From Taudactylus pleione (Eukaryota > Chordata > Amphibia > Anura > Myobatrachidae): 64,000 bases of DNA. The position numbers and the translations under genes were made by a program. The stretch covers positions 18,338,501-18,402,500 of the forward strand of contig JAUIMM010000113.1 in assembly GCA_031769625.1 (NCBI GenBank), in the 5' to 3' direction. Of the stretch, positions 1 through 11,299 are shown piece by piece (position 1 is the first letter of the stretch; each line of letters begins with the position of its first letter). Below the pieces are notes generated by a model. The model had not been told where the DNA came from. It saw only the letters and a list, made by a program, of their open reading frames with translations, and searched no databases.

Positions 1-1283
1 TCACATTTGTCCTGGGTAATGCATGATTAAACACAGTACAGTAGCTGTTGGTTGTGGAGTGTTCAGTAGAGGGCGCTGCAGGAGAATCAGATTATACTGG
101 AGAGCAGTCCTTCTGGCTCAGTTTATAACCTTCTGGAGAGGCAACAAGAGTAACTTCCATTATTATGTGTGCTCTTATTAAACTTATTACAGGTCAGTAA
201 AGCTATAAAAACTCTACATGCTGCACCAGAAGAAGATGCTAAACAACAAATTAACAAAATAAGCAAGGTTCTTCTAGTAATAGTATGTTTATTTAGCCAA
301 GAGAAATGAGTAGTGTGTATGTGCAAATAACATGCCCGAATGCTGTTAACGATTATATTTAAATAATGGGAATGTTGTAAGAAAAAAACAAAAAAGCTCA
401 ATGAGAACCCTATTTCTGTGTGCTCTTGTTAAACTTATTACAGATACCAGATCCTTCAGATGCCTGTCTGACACCTGTAACATCTGCATTTTCTCAAATG
501 ATAGTTGGATTGCATGGTGGTTTGAAATAGAATCGATGACGTCAAAGTAAAAGCATAAAAAATGCTTTTACATTATTGGCAACCTCCACATAACTATAAA
601 AACCCCTAAAAGTAATGGTATAAGCTATGCCTTCAGTACAGTATGACGTTATTAGGGATTTATTCTAATCTCTTTTCCTTTGCCCCAATTATTTCCCCCA
701 GGGTTTATGCAAGGTGTACTCGCATGTCCTTTGAGTTGGAGTTTTGAGAAATCAGAGTTGGGAATTTCCCCAATTCTACCCCCCTCCCCTCCCACACAAA
801 CACACGCACGCACGCACAATTGTGTAAACATTCACTGTGACAATTGTGCATTCTGCCTTAATGTACCCCCCCCAGCACCCCTGTCTATATATGCAATGCT
901 CAATTTACAATGAAACATCCAGAGGGTGTGGCCTAGTGGTCTTTGGAGCACCACAGGACAAAGTTAGAGGTGGGGTTAAAGGGGGATTACTAATTACCAG
1001 GCCTGCCATTGTCAGAGGGGCCCAACAAGCTATAGAGAAGAACGATCCCCCTCCTCATAGTTTTTTTTTCCTGAAGATGCATTGCTACTCCTCCGGGAAA
1101 TTGTCAGTACCCCTGTCTCTCCCAGGACTGCTCTTTGTGGTTACGTTCATAGTGTGAAAATTTGTGTGTTGGCAATATGAAGGCAGACAGAATTCCCTAA
1201 GGTTGCTCGTAGAGAGGCATCTTGTAAAAATAATATCAGCATATGCTTTTCGTTGTTCTTACTAGGCACTGTTTTACAAACAA
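1..1283. other. noncoding stretch, no gene recognised
   Basis: I see no coding potential supported by codon structure or a known motif. The only clear local structure is a short CA/CG dinucleotide-type run at about 793-818 (CACAC then CGCACGCACG). C-rich and G-rich patches near 770-1060 could be old repeat debris but match nothing I can name. Confidence 0.5.
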
Positions 1284-2199
1284 AGGGTCAATTCAATTAG
1301 GAGCGAGTTTGCAAAATGCAGTTTGTATAATGAAACTTGCATATATAGCTTATATCGAGCACACAAAAAATGCAAGATTCAATTATAAATGCCAGTTCGC
1401 GGGACTCGTAATGAGGGTGCACAACTTTTCTGTAAAAGCAACCTGGGAGAAGTGCATGAAGAATTGGAAATACCATCCTGGACCCAAAAAGTGACAACTG
1501 AGATAGCAGAACATATACACTATGTATTGTAGACGAAAGTGATTGGACACCCCCTGAACAAGCAATATGTACACCATGCATACCATTGCACACGCGTTCC
1601 AAATGGCCACTAATGTGGCGGTTTAGAACATTTTGTAGGGAGTCCCATGCACTGGAGGCCCAGTTCTATGGAAACAACAAATGTTTTTATTAGTACGACA
1701 ATGCCACCTGTCATGTTTCCATGACGACGCTGGACTGGTAAACAGAAATTCGGTAACCCGGATGGACTGGCCAGCTCAGGTGTTTTAGCTCTCATCCCCA
1801 AGTTCTAAAAACTCTCTTTTCCATCATTACAACACCTCCACATACTGTACATGTCCCACATCATTTACACCTCCACATACCTGTCCCACATCAATTAACC
1901 CATTATTGAGCTTTTTAGAGAAATTCACCTGAAAACTGCCCAAATGCTGCACCTTAAACCAATATAAGTGCATGGTTATTTATTGGTAGGGGCGTACAAG
2001 AGGTTCTACACTTTGTCCTGACATTTTTATCATAAAATCATATTTCCCTACCTTTGCTCTTGCTCAGGGGGTACGCTAAAACCCCCCACAAATTTCCTCA
2101 AAAAAGCACTTGAGTTTGGAATTGAATTGTAATTTGCGGTGCAAGAAAGTCATGAGAACAGCTAGCAGGACCCAATTCGCACCTAACTGAATTGACCCC
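1284..2199. mobile_element. non-autonomous DNA transposon with inverted ends
   Basis: The left end begins GGGTCAATTCAATTAGG and the reverse complement of the right end begins GGGGTCAATTCAGTTAGG. About 21 of 24 aligned terminal bases agree, in inverted orientation, about 900 bp apart. The interior has no transposase-like frame. A TTA follows the right end but no matching TTA precedes the left end, so the target duplication, and hence the superfamily, is not settled. A PIF/Harbinger-type element is one possibility. The boundaries are accurate to a few bases. Confidence 0.6.
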
Positions 2200-4012
2200 T
2201 TAGTGTTTTTAATTAGAAATAGAAATATATATTCATGTACATTTGACCTGAATAATTGTCAGGAATACTGGTTCACAGTTACACAAAGTTACCAAATTGT
2301 AAAACGATTGTCACTTGTTAATGTGTATTTAATAATCTATCTACTCATTAATTTGTCCCTAGTTTGGAAGTACCACTATATTCACAGCAGCACAGATTAT
2401 TTTAGGAGACACGTAGCGAACTTGTGGGTAGGATAAATCTGTTCATTTTGCTAGAGCTGCTTTGAATAGAAGTAAACTAATCAGATATTTAATAGCACTG
2501 CTACCCTAGCCAGCATGATGGACATTACCAAGCTGAACTTTAAGACTGGCCAACTTTGTTGAAAGGCTGAGAGAGCCACCCAAAATTCTGGACTCTCCCT
2601 GACCTTCTGGGAGAATTGGAAAGTATGGTCTTTCTGTGAGAATCATTTGATATTATAAGGAAGAGCCCACTCACAATAGCTTAAAGTAGCTTGTCAGGCT
2701 GCAGTCAAACTAATACAGGCCGATTGGGATCATAAACATACTAAAATATGACGTGCATACAGTAAATTTAGCTTGTGTTCATTCATCTAATTGGGGAATG
2801 CGACCCATGCTACCATGGGTGCTTTATGCTACCAGGGTGCCTGAAACAGCATCCAGGAGATGGTATTGCTGCGGCAGTGCCTCCCGTTGCGTGCTTTGGA
2901 CACTACATGCAGGCAGGTTGTTGTGTGTACTGCTGTACCGGAGCATCTTGAAGACGCCCAGGCACTGCTGTACTTCTGGGTGCTGGTGGCCCCAAACCCT
3001 ATGTGCAATGTCACGACGTCATGTGTAAAGGGGGCGGAGCCAACACAGGGCGCTGTTGAGCCCTGTTACAGCCGTAGGTCTGCTTATATTTGGTCATTTT
3101 GTATAACTTACTGCCATGCAAAATATAACGCAATATATATTTAATGAACATACTGTATAAGTTTCTAAATGTATAAAAGCTGCTAATGATAAATACACAT
3201 CACATTAACAGTTATTTTCTGAGAAATTACTATTACATAATGGTACAGTCACCAACAGTGTTAATTACAGCACATGCAACTGGAAGATAAATGGCTAATT
3301 TAAAATAACCTGGAATACTAAAGTACAAAAATAGGAAATGTTTTATTCTGTGACGAATCTCACTTGAAGGATTTTACAGATCAAGAAAGTGCTCACTACA
3401 TTGAGAGAATTCACTATAACAGTTATACAACCGTGCACTGTATTATAACTCAGTAAAGATCAATAAAATGCCTTTTTCCCCAGAATTTAATGTTTGAACG
3501 TTAAGTGGAATTTAAACTTGAACCTTGGTCTCTTCACTGTTCAGAATTTGCCAAAGTACTAAAAAGCAATTTCTAAATATTTAACTCTCCGTATGCTGAA
3601 AGGTCATTAGTTCAAAGCTAATCTGACGTTAATATATAGTTCATTATGTTGCAGCCATATCAAAAAGAACCCTTTATGTTGAAGATGCTCTTCTAACATA
3701 TTTCACTACAATACTTCTGGGACATGAATGCAGTGGCATGTAGGTAGTACAGCTGTATAGCTCAATGTAAGCTATTGGAACCAAAATACTGTCGCATTTC
3801 TTGTGTCATTATATTAAGTTTTGGAAAGTGTTAGACTGGAGTATATAGAGACATACAGTAAATCTACCTACAGTATGATAACCGTTACTGGTTTGAATTG
3901 ATATATTATGTTTGTAGCAAGTATATTATATAGTAGAATTGCACATTACTATTTATTTTGAGATGATTGAATAATATTTTGGGAACTTTACATTAGATAA
4001 AGTCACTGTGTC
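2200..4012. other. noncoding stretch, no gene recognised
   Basis: This is AT-rich sequence. The 2780-3080 part is richer in GC and has two imperfect copies of a GCTACCATGGGTGC-like word near 2809 and 2828, suggesting old repeat debris. I see no supported gene. Confidence 0.4.
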
Positions 4013-4276
4013 TATCTATATATATTTATTAACATTTATATAGTGCGTACATAGAATATTTGGTTATTCACATCAGTCCCTGCCCCAGTGGAGCTTACAA
4101 TCCATAGTCCCTAACATATGTGCACACACATACACAATTAACCTACCAGTATGTTTTTGAAATGTGGGAGGAAAGAAAAGTACCCAGAGGAAACCCACAC
4201 ACGCATGGTGAGAACATACAAACTCCTCACAGTTAGAGCCTTGAAGGGAATTGAACCCAACTGTGCTGCCCAATCT
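4013..4276 (-). mobile_element. tRNA-derived SINE, reverse strand
   Basis: Read on the reverse strand, the segment starts with a tRNA-like part containing a pol III B-box-like GGTTCAATTCC (near 4250). It continues through the conserved body words GTTTGTATGTTCTC and GTGGGTTTCCTCTGGGTAC, then GATTGTAAGCTCCACTGGGG, and ends in an AT-rich tail with AATAAATA. This order is the one I know from abundant tRNA-derived SINEs of fish and frogs (V-SINE/mermaid-like), recalled without any database check. The copy is nearly full length but diverged. Related fragments occur in the window at 25714, 30800 and 38820. Confidence 0.75.
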
Positions 4277-5536
4277 TTCTATCTATGCTCATGCATAAAC
4301 TTTACTTGACCATGTACCGCGGAGACTAAAGTCACATTCACAATGAGTGCCAAGGAGGAGACTAGCCAAAGGTGCAGCACGAAGGCGGTCTGCATTGCAA
4401 ATGGCCAGTGATATGGAGCCAGAGGCAATATGGACTCTGGTTTTTCCTTAGAGGGGGACGTTTTCCATCTTAGTACAAGAGAGGGGTCTTGTATCCTGGC
4501 ATTTGAGGGATGAGTGGCTGGGCCTCATACTGTAATATTGTTTTAAATTAATTGAGAAGCCTCCTATAAGTCAAGGAAAGCTACTCAAATTGGTGAAGAA
4601 GAGTGGGAGCATTGCCTGGATGCAGCATGGCTGCAAAGAGTTTTGAAGAGGGATAATCACCCCCATACAATGAGAAAGGTAGAAAGGCTGCCCATTGCTG
4701 AATGCTAACAAGGAATAGTGTGTCTACTATGGAGAGAGAGCTTCTGCACAGTGAGACCCTGCTTAGCATAGTGGAAGGTCATAGAGAGACCTCCTGTTAG
4801 GAGAGAAGAGGAAGAGACCATCTAAAAAGGATCCCTGTTTTTGGTTTTATGCAATCTGTGTCTATTAAGCCAAACAGAAATTAGCAGTTACAATCTAACT
4901 AGGTACAAAATAATGGAGAAGAACCCAACATGAACAAATAAAAAAAATCACTGACAATCTCCAAGAATAACAGAATAGAAAAAGGAAAATAAAATATATA
5001 AACAAATTTGGAGCTGTGAGCAATTAATAAACATAAAAAACATGTATTTCAAAACAAAAGAAACAATGGGGATGGAAGTAAGAATGACGGGTATGAAAGA
5101 AAGCACAAGTAAGTACAAATGCACCCAGGTTCAACATGCGCGTGCATCACGCTATGCACCACAATACGCTATGGCACATCCCCGATCGCTGGAGTGCATC
5201 GCCAATTAATCCTATGGAGAGGCAAATGCACATCTCCGATTGCAGGAGTCCATCTCTTGTCACGCATAGTGCGATTCACTGCGCTACAGGCAAGGATGTA
5301 GCTGGGCATATCTGTACAAATTAGAGTGGAGTTAGAAGGGAGAGACCTCTGGTACATGGGGAGAGAGGGCTGAAAGAGTACCACTGCAGACCAGTGAGGA
5401 AAAAAAGCCATGTCAAGCGAGGATCATGGGTAAGAGACAATAGAGTCAATAGAGTCTGTTATTAGGAACCAGGTGGACAAAAACCACGGGGGAGAGGAGA
5501 GTGGTACGGGAATCAATGGCACTGGAAGGGAACAGC
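4277..5536. other. noncoding stretch with one small local duplication
   Basis: No gene is recognised. At 5177-5255 a word like CATCCCCGATCGCTGGAGT is repeated imperfectly 54 bp downstream (CATCTCCGATTGCAGGAGT). The surrounding GC-richer patch (about 5115-5290) may be a degraded short element. The rest is AT-rich and plain. Confidence 0.45.
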
Positions 5537-5562
5537 CACTAGCTGTGGTGTGCTTCCATAGT

Positions 5563-5834
5563 CAGGGCCGCAACTAGGGGGGGGCTGAGGGGTCATGTGA
5601 ACCGGGCGCCATCCTCCAGCGGCCCCGGACACACACTTCTCTGTGCTGGAGGTCTGCAGATAGAGGCCTCCGGCAGCGGTGCGCGCCGGACACTGAAAAT
5701 CGGCAGAAGATCCCGCCCTCCCTCCTCCCCTCGGAAGTTAGGGTAAGCGCTCAGGGGGGGAGGAGGGGGGCGGAGAGGGAGTGAGAGGGGCGGCAGTGCT
5801 GCACAGGGCGCACTGCCGTCTAGCTACGGCGCTG
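5563..5834. mobile_element. hAT-like MITE inside the Tc1 left end
   Basis: This GC-rich segment of about 271 bp has ends CAGGGCCGCAACTAG and, in reverse complement, CAGCGCCGTAGCTAG (12 of 15 match). It is bounded by direct repeats CCATAGTC at 5556-5563 and 5835-5842. The repeat overlaps the first base of the element, so the exact cut is uncertain by one base. An 8-bp duplication with CAG-starting ends is typical of hAT elements. Removing the insert rejoins a sequence resembling the Tc1 terminal repeat, so the MITE is the younger of the two. Confidence 0.75.
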
Positions 5835-5949
5835 CCATAGTCATGGGATAGCAGTATGTAAAGGTGATGGTAGGTGACGTCACCGTATTGTGACATCTTT
5901 AAAATGCCCAGACCTACATAGGTTGTAATCTGACATCTTGTGAGTCAGT

Positions 5950-6985
5950 TTAAACACCGGCTAGACTGCTCATGGCAAGGCAACATGAATTATAGGAGTT
6001 TGAATGGGGCATGATAGTGGGAACCCAAACGGATTGGACATTCCATTTGCAAAGTTGTGTGAGCATTCAACATTCCTCGATTTATGGTGTCATGTGTGTA
6101 ACTGCAATACCTCATGGAAGGCATTACCACCAACCGTGGATAGCGCAGTGGCCGACTACAGGTATTTAATGGTCATGACCAGTGGTGTCTGGCAAGAATT
6201 GTCCATGGTAACTGACAAGCAATACTGGCTGAAATCATCCACATGCAATGCAGGAGGTACCAGATGCATATCCATAAGGTCAGTGCAGTGCTTTAGCTTC
6301 CAATGGATATAGGAGCAGAAGACCCACTAGAGTGCCACTGTTAACATTATGATACTAGACATAGTGCCTCACTTGGGCTTGTGACATCACTAATTGGACA
6401 CTGGAGGACTGGTCACATGTGGTGTGGTCCGATGAGTCTCTGGTCTAGTTGTTTTGGACTAATGGTAGGGTTTGAGTGTGGAGCAGTCCTCATGAGGCCA
6501 TGGACCTCAGTTGTCAACAAGTTGCTGAGCAGGCTAGTGATGGTTCCATAATTTTGTGGGGTGTGTTCATGTGGCATGGTTTGGGTCTATTGGTCCATCT
6601 GAATATGTAATTGACCAGTAACCGCTACATTGCATTACTTGATGACCATTTGCAGCCCTTCATGGATTTCATGTGCCCCCACAACATTGGTATATTCCAG
6701 CAGAATAATATACCATGTCTTCAGCTCCAAGTTGTCCAGAATTGGTTCAAGGAGCATTCTGGGGAGTTCTGACGAATGGTGTGGCCACCACATTCAATCC
6801 AACATTTATGGGACGTGGAGGAGAGGTCCATTCACACCTAAGATCCTGCACCTACAAATATCAGGGATCTGTGGGAAACTATCCAGACAGCATGTGTCAA
6901 CATCTCTCCAGAGGTCTTCCGTTCACTTTTGAAATCTATGCCATGTTGAGTTGCTACACTTCGCCGGTCTAGAGGGGAACCTACA
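5950..6985 (+). pseudogene. Tc1-type transposase pseudogene
   Basis: This is a remnant of a DDE transposase of the Tc1 group, which in intact form cuts and reinserts the element at TA. Visible landmarks in order are VWSDESL with the first catalytic Asp (codon 6431-6433), YIALLDDHLQPF, then QQNNIPC where the family has QQDN, so the second catalytic Asp is replaced by Asn. NWFKEHSGEF is followed by an in-frame TGA at 6770-6772. The stretch WPPHSIQHLWD lacks the usual PD..NPIE segment that carries the third catalytic acid. More stops follow (for example after MPC). The left half needs frame changes to read. It cannot encode an active enzyme. Confidence 0.75.
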
Positions 6986-7030
6986 TGATACTAGGCATAT
7001 ATATCCCATGATTTTTGGCACTTCAGTGTA

Positions 7031-7645
7031 TTCTGGTCCTGTGCTTCTCACATCTTACTTTCTTTGCCTAAAATTGTTTGCTGCCTGCTTTGACCTTGGA
7101 TCTATTTGACTGTATTTTTGACTTAGTTCATCCTTTATTGTACTCAGCTTGCTTTACCCTCTGGCAGTTCTGGATACAGTCTCAGTGTATTTATCTGGTT
7201 GTCATTGGTTGTTTTGTATGTTACCTCCACTTGGATTGTTTACTATTGTTACCCCATTCCACTAAAGTGAGATAAAAGTTGTTAAGAGGTGAAATTTTCC
7301 ATTACACTGTTTGAATTTCCATAATCTTGCTAAAATTCTTACTTTCCATGTGGAAGTCATGGCTGTATCTAAGGCATATAGCCTATATCTGTATGAGAAA
7401 GGTGGTTGTTATAAGTATAGTTAAATGGTTTTGTCTCAAAGAATTTAACAAGTGTTATCACTTTTAGTTGTATAAGTCATATAATAACAATGGTCACAAA
7501 CATAGTGTGAACATACTGTACGCCTACAGTACATTGTCCCCAGTAATTTCCCCCTGTGATGCTTTTATTGTCTCTTACACAGTGATACAGGTGCTGCTCA
7601 CTTTTAAGGTATGGTGGTGTTTAATGAGCTATCAACTTACCTCAT
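7031..7645. other. noncoding stretch, no gene recognised
   Basis: This is AT-rich, plain sequence. Its last bases should be the left flank of the older foldback element interrupted by the hAT insertion, because the right-hand continuation at 17273 belongs to one. Confidence 0.4.
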
Positions 7646-7653
7646 ATTTGAAT
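7646..7653. repeat. left 8-bp target site duplication of the hAT element
   Basis: ATTTGAAT directly abuts the left terminal repeat. The identical octamer is at 17273-17280. The chance of an exact 8/8 match at both predicted ends is low, and 8 bp is the hAT-family duplication length. Confidence 0.93.
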
Positions 7654-7665
7654 TAGGGATGTGCG
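7654..7665 (+). repeat. left terminal inverted repeat of hAT
   Basis: TAGGGATGTGCG pairs with the right end at 17261-17272. It is followed at 7670-7770 by several copies of GGATTTGGATTTG, probable subterminal repeats. In hAT elements, subterminal repeats are known transposase-binding sites. Confidence 0.8.
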
Positions 7666-8110
7666 CCGGACCATTTTTGCCGGATTTGGATTTGGGTCTA
7701 ATTCGTCATCCGGCTTTGGATTTGGATTTGCCAAACTGCGGTGACTGGCTTTGGATTTGGATTTGCATTTTTTGCCAAAATTCACAAAAAAATCTAAAAT
7801 GACTTAAATTGGTATTTTTTTTCTTACTAGAGTGTTCTTTACCTCAATAACATTCATTTACAGTCATTTACAGTCAATTTAGACCACCTCACAGCTTAAT
7901 TTTCACCATTATTGGCCAAGGGATGCAGTGAGCTGACTGGTTACCAAGCGTCAGAGTTGCGGCGCAGTGGCACAGACACCACAGTTTAAAGCACATCTAT
8001 GAAACTATGCCTCACAGCAGTGGCAGAAATGAAAGGTAGTGCTAGATGGAATTGTCCTTGGGCCCTCCCACCCTTATGATGGATCTTAAAAAGGACATGC
8101 ACACTTTAAT

Positions 8111-8165
8111 AAACCAAGCATTTCAGCGACAGGTACTGCCACTTTGTGGCTGAAGTGCTTGGTTT
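8111..8165. repeat. subterminal hairpin in hAT
   Basis: The arms 8111-8130 (AAACCAAGCATTTCAGCGAC) and 8146-8165 are inverted copies with 18 of 20 positions matching. They flank a 15-base loop that includes CACTTTG. The structure lies 3' of the transposase frame. It could act at transcript 3' ends or as a transposase site, but neither role is shown by the sequence. Confidence 0.8.
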
Positions 8166-8213
8166 GTTTAGACCCCCACAAAAAAATCTTCCAATCTACT
8201 AAAGGCAACAGGT

Positions 8214-8360
8214 CTACAGTGGCATGATGTCACCATCATTGTCATCCTCACCCTCATCAGTGTGTACATCATCCGATTCCTCACACAATATCAGTTCATC
8301 CTCGCTGGAATCCACCATTACAGAAGTATCTGTACTGTGACGTGATTGGCGAGAAGGTTT
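8214..8360 (-). other. short acidic reading frame downstream of transposase
   Basis: On the reverse strand about 48 codons are open with strongly acidic content, ending in DNDGDIMPL and a TAG (8214-8216). It is preceded by in-frame stops and is in a different frame from the transposase. It looks like former coding sequence, perhaps a vestigial exon or a frameshifted tail of the transposon protein. I have no firm identification. Confidence 0.3.
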
Positions 8361-8374
8361 TCCTCATTAAATTT

Positions 8375-11283
8375 CTAGTTCATTTTAATGAACATCATTT
8401 TTTCTACATTTTGTGGAAGTAGCTTCCTTCGTCGTTCGCTCACAAGGTTCCCGGCTGTACTGAAAACTCTCAGCGAGAACACACTGGATGGTGGGCAGCT
8501 TAAGTAATGCAAAGCCAGTTTATACAAGGGTCTCCAAATTGCCTTTTTTTTCTTCCAATATTCAAATGGACTCTGTGACATGTCTACGTGTATGGTGTCC
8601 TGAAAATGGTCCTCCACCATTCCTTGGATGGTAATCGTATTAGATGGTGTTACGGTAGAGGTGTCACTGGTGTTGGGCAAATCTTTTAGACCCGACCAGA
8701 TGTCAAAATGTTGATTTGACTTATCTGCATCACCACTGGGTCTTTTGGAAAAGGTGATTTTTTTTGTGGCTGCTGCTGGAGAAACCGTAGGAGGAGACGT
8801 CATCGTAGTGCCGTGTGTCACTTCAGCTGCCAACTTGCTCACCAGGAGTGCTTTGGTTCTTTTAAGATCTGGGTCAGTTGTAAAAAAAGACACAGCATAC
8901 GACTTGAACCTAGGATCAAGCATGGTTGCTAAAATATAATGATCAGATTTCAAGATCATGGCCACCCGTGGATCCTGGCGAAGCGAACAAAGGACTTGAT
9001 CTATCAGTCCAGCATACTTTGCGGAATCACTTTGTTTAATCTCATCCTTCAATTTCTCCAGCTGCTTTTCCAAAAGCGAAATCAGGGGAATCACCTTACT
9101 CATGCTAGCAGTGTCAGCGCTCACTTCACAAGTGGCAACTTCAAATGGTTTGAGCACCTTGCACAAGACATAAAGTACTCTCCACTGTGCTGGGCTAAGG
9201 TACATTCCCCCTCCTCTCCCAATGTCATGGCTTGTCGTATAGCTATGGATGGCTTTTTGCTGCTCCTCCATCCGCTGAAGCATACACAGTGTTGAGTTCC
9301 ACCTCGTTACCACTTCTTGCTTCAGTTGATGGCATGGCAAATTAAACTGCTCTTGCAGGTGCTGCAATCTCCTGCATGCTGTTGCTGAATGCTGAAAATG
9401 TCCCGAAATTTTTCGGGCCACAGACAGCATCTCCTGCACACCCCTGTCGTTTTTTAAAAAACCCTGCACCACCAAGTATATTGTGTGAGCAAAACAGGGG
9501 ATGTGTTGGAATTCACCCAGCTGTAATGCTTTCACAATATTTGTAGCGTTGTCAGAAATCACAAATCCTGAGGAGAGTCCAAGTGGGGTAAGCCATGTTT
9601 CTATGACATCTCTTAGTTTTTCTAAGAGGTTGTCAGTGGTATGCCTCTTATTGAATCCGGTGATGCACAGAGTTGCCTGCCTCTGAATGAGCTGGTGTTG
9701 TTTGTTAGATACTGCTGCTGCTGAAGGTGATTCACCCACCAAGTGGGCCGTCACAGTCATGTAATCTTTAGTTTGTCCACTACCGCGTGTCCACATATCT
9801 GTGGTTAAGTGGATAGTGGGTACAATGGCATTTTGCAGGCCAATAACTAGGTTCTGTTTAATGTCCTGGTACAGCCAAGGAATGGCTTTTCGGGTAAAAT
9901 GAAACTGGTACCGGGGACACATGACCTAAATTAACTGTGTAAATCCCACTGCATTAATTGCGGATATTGGACGCAGATCTAATATTAGCATAGCTGTCAT
10001 GGCGTCAGTGATCCGCTGTGCGACAGGGTGAGAGCTGTCATACTTGCTTCCCCTTGCAAGAGATTCTTTAACAGTCAATTGTTTTTTTGGTATACTACTA
10101 GTAGTCTTCTTGGTCCACTTCTGGGATGAAGATCCATCAGCAGCAGCAGCAGCAGGTCTATTGCTCAAAGATTCAGTTTCTTCTGAGGTGTCCTGGAAAT
10201 TGGAGGAGTCACCGTGACTTAGCATTAACAAATTGGATGTTGTACTACCACTGACCATTCCTGAGGATATTGAGGAGGAAGGTGTTGTCGGCGGAGATTG
10301 CAGGTGCTGGGATTTAGTAGAGAGAAGGCATCTAGCTAATGCTGGACTGCTTGTTGTTATTTTTTTAGCAGTAGTTTCTGTTATCAAACACCTGTCATGA
10401 GCTCGCTGCAGATGATGTAATAGCGTAGAGGTTCCTAGATGCTTACCGTCCCTACCTCTACTAACTGTGGTCTCACAGAGGCTACAAATGGCTTGAAAAA
10501 CATTGTCAGGGTTTGGGTAAAAGTAATTCCACACAAAAGATGTGGATTTGTTGGTTCTATGCCCAGGCATGGCAATGGTCTTCTTATCTTGGCCAAGAGC
10601 TGCTTCCACTGGTGACTGACTTATACAAATAATATCCTCATCCTCAACATCCTCATTAGTACCAAGGTCAGCTGCACATATATTCCCCTCATCCTCTTGC
10701 AATTCCAGGGTTGTATCCTCAATTTCTATGTCCTCAGCAATACTGCTCATTCCCACAACTACAGATGGAAAAGAAACTGTGGAGGGCGGCTTCTCTGAAA
10801 GGTCAGGATTACACATAGCAATTCCACTCGTGGACCCACTTAGACTCTCCTCAAGGATTTCAGACATTTGTGTTTCAAAAAACACAGTTTGATCTACTGC
10901 CTTATTGGTTTTAAATTTTTTCACACTTCTATAGTCTGATTGAAAAGGTCTTTTATCATTATGAGAGGCACAAGATGCCTCACTGACAGTTGCAGAACCA
11001 CCACTCAGAAATAAAGGGCAAAGCCTGAGTCTTTCCTTGCCGCTACGTGTGGTGAATGGTATGTTGCCAATTTTCTGTTTTTCTGCAATAGTAGTAGTCT
11101 TCAGAGGTTTTTTTGTCTTTACCCCTGTGAAATCTATATTTTTTTATTTCAGGTTCCCTACGTTTTTAAAGCCTCTACGCCCTTGAGCATCAGCTTTAGA
11201 TGAAAGTGATGGATTTCCAGCTGCTGCAATGCTAGCATTTGCTTGTGTTTCTGCTCTCCTCTCGGTTCATTCTCATGATCCAT
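8375..11283 (-). pseudogene. ZBED-type hAT transposase, interrupted
   Basis: This is a reverse-strand gene for a hAT-superfamily transposase, which would cut and paste the surrounding element. The N-terminal block (frame open below 11143) carries an acidic region and a BED zinc finger. Counting from the GTG codon at 10924, it has W132/F135, C147, C150, H171 and H176. After an in-frame TAG (9926-9928) the same frame continues for 515 codons: TTDMWT with a candidate first catalytic Asp (42), SDNATN with the second (124), IPCFAHT, and a C-terminal dimerisation block RVFSTAGN near its end. The motif that normally reads SERVFS reads SLRVFS (Leu484, codon CTG 8471-8473), so the probable catalytic Glu is lost. 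A second in-frame stop, TAA, lies at 11144-11146. An ATG at 11281-11283 (MDHEN) is one frame out, suggesting an indel near the start. About 965 codons in all. Not functional as it stands. Confidence 0.88.
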
Positions 11284-11299
11284 ATTAATTTAAAACTAT

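Larger units (their letters stand above)
5537..7030 (+). mobile_element. degenerate Tc1-type DNA transposon
   Basis: The right end (6994-7030), read in reverse, begins TACACTGAAGTGCCAAAAAT and continues with a TCATGGGATA word. The same TCATGGGATA word occurs at 5841-5850 on the left, in the orientation expected of an inverted terminal repeat. The first part of the left repeat is split by a MITE (5563-5834). A decayed plus-strand Tc1-type transposase lies between the ends. TA at the right edge fits the TA target preference of the superfamily. The left boundary is approximate. Confidence 0.65.

Noticed and set aside
5873..5884. GGTGACGTCACC as a functional CRE promoter
   Set aside because: A perfect palindrome with a CRE core, but it lies in a decayed Tc1 element with no evidence of a gene to drive.
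6004..6312. Intact 102-residue host gene
   Set aside because: It falls within the degenerate Tc1 element and reads as part of its broken transposase region.
8745..9686. Plus-strand frames opposite the transposase
   Set aside because: Shadows of the reverse-strand ZBED/hAT frame, which has the recognisable motifs.
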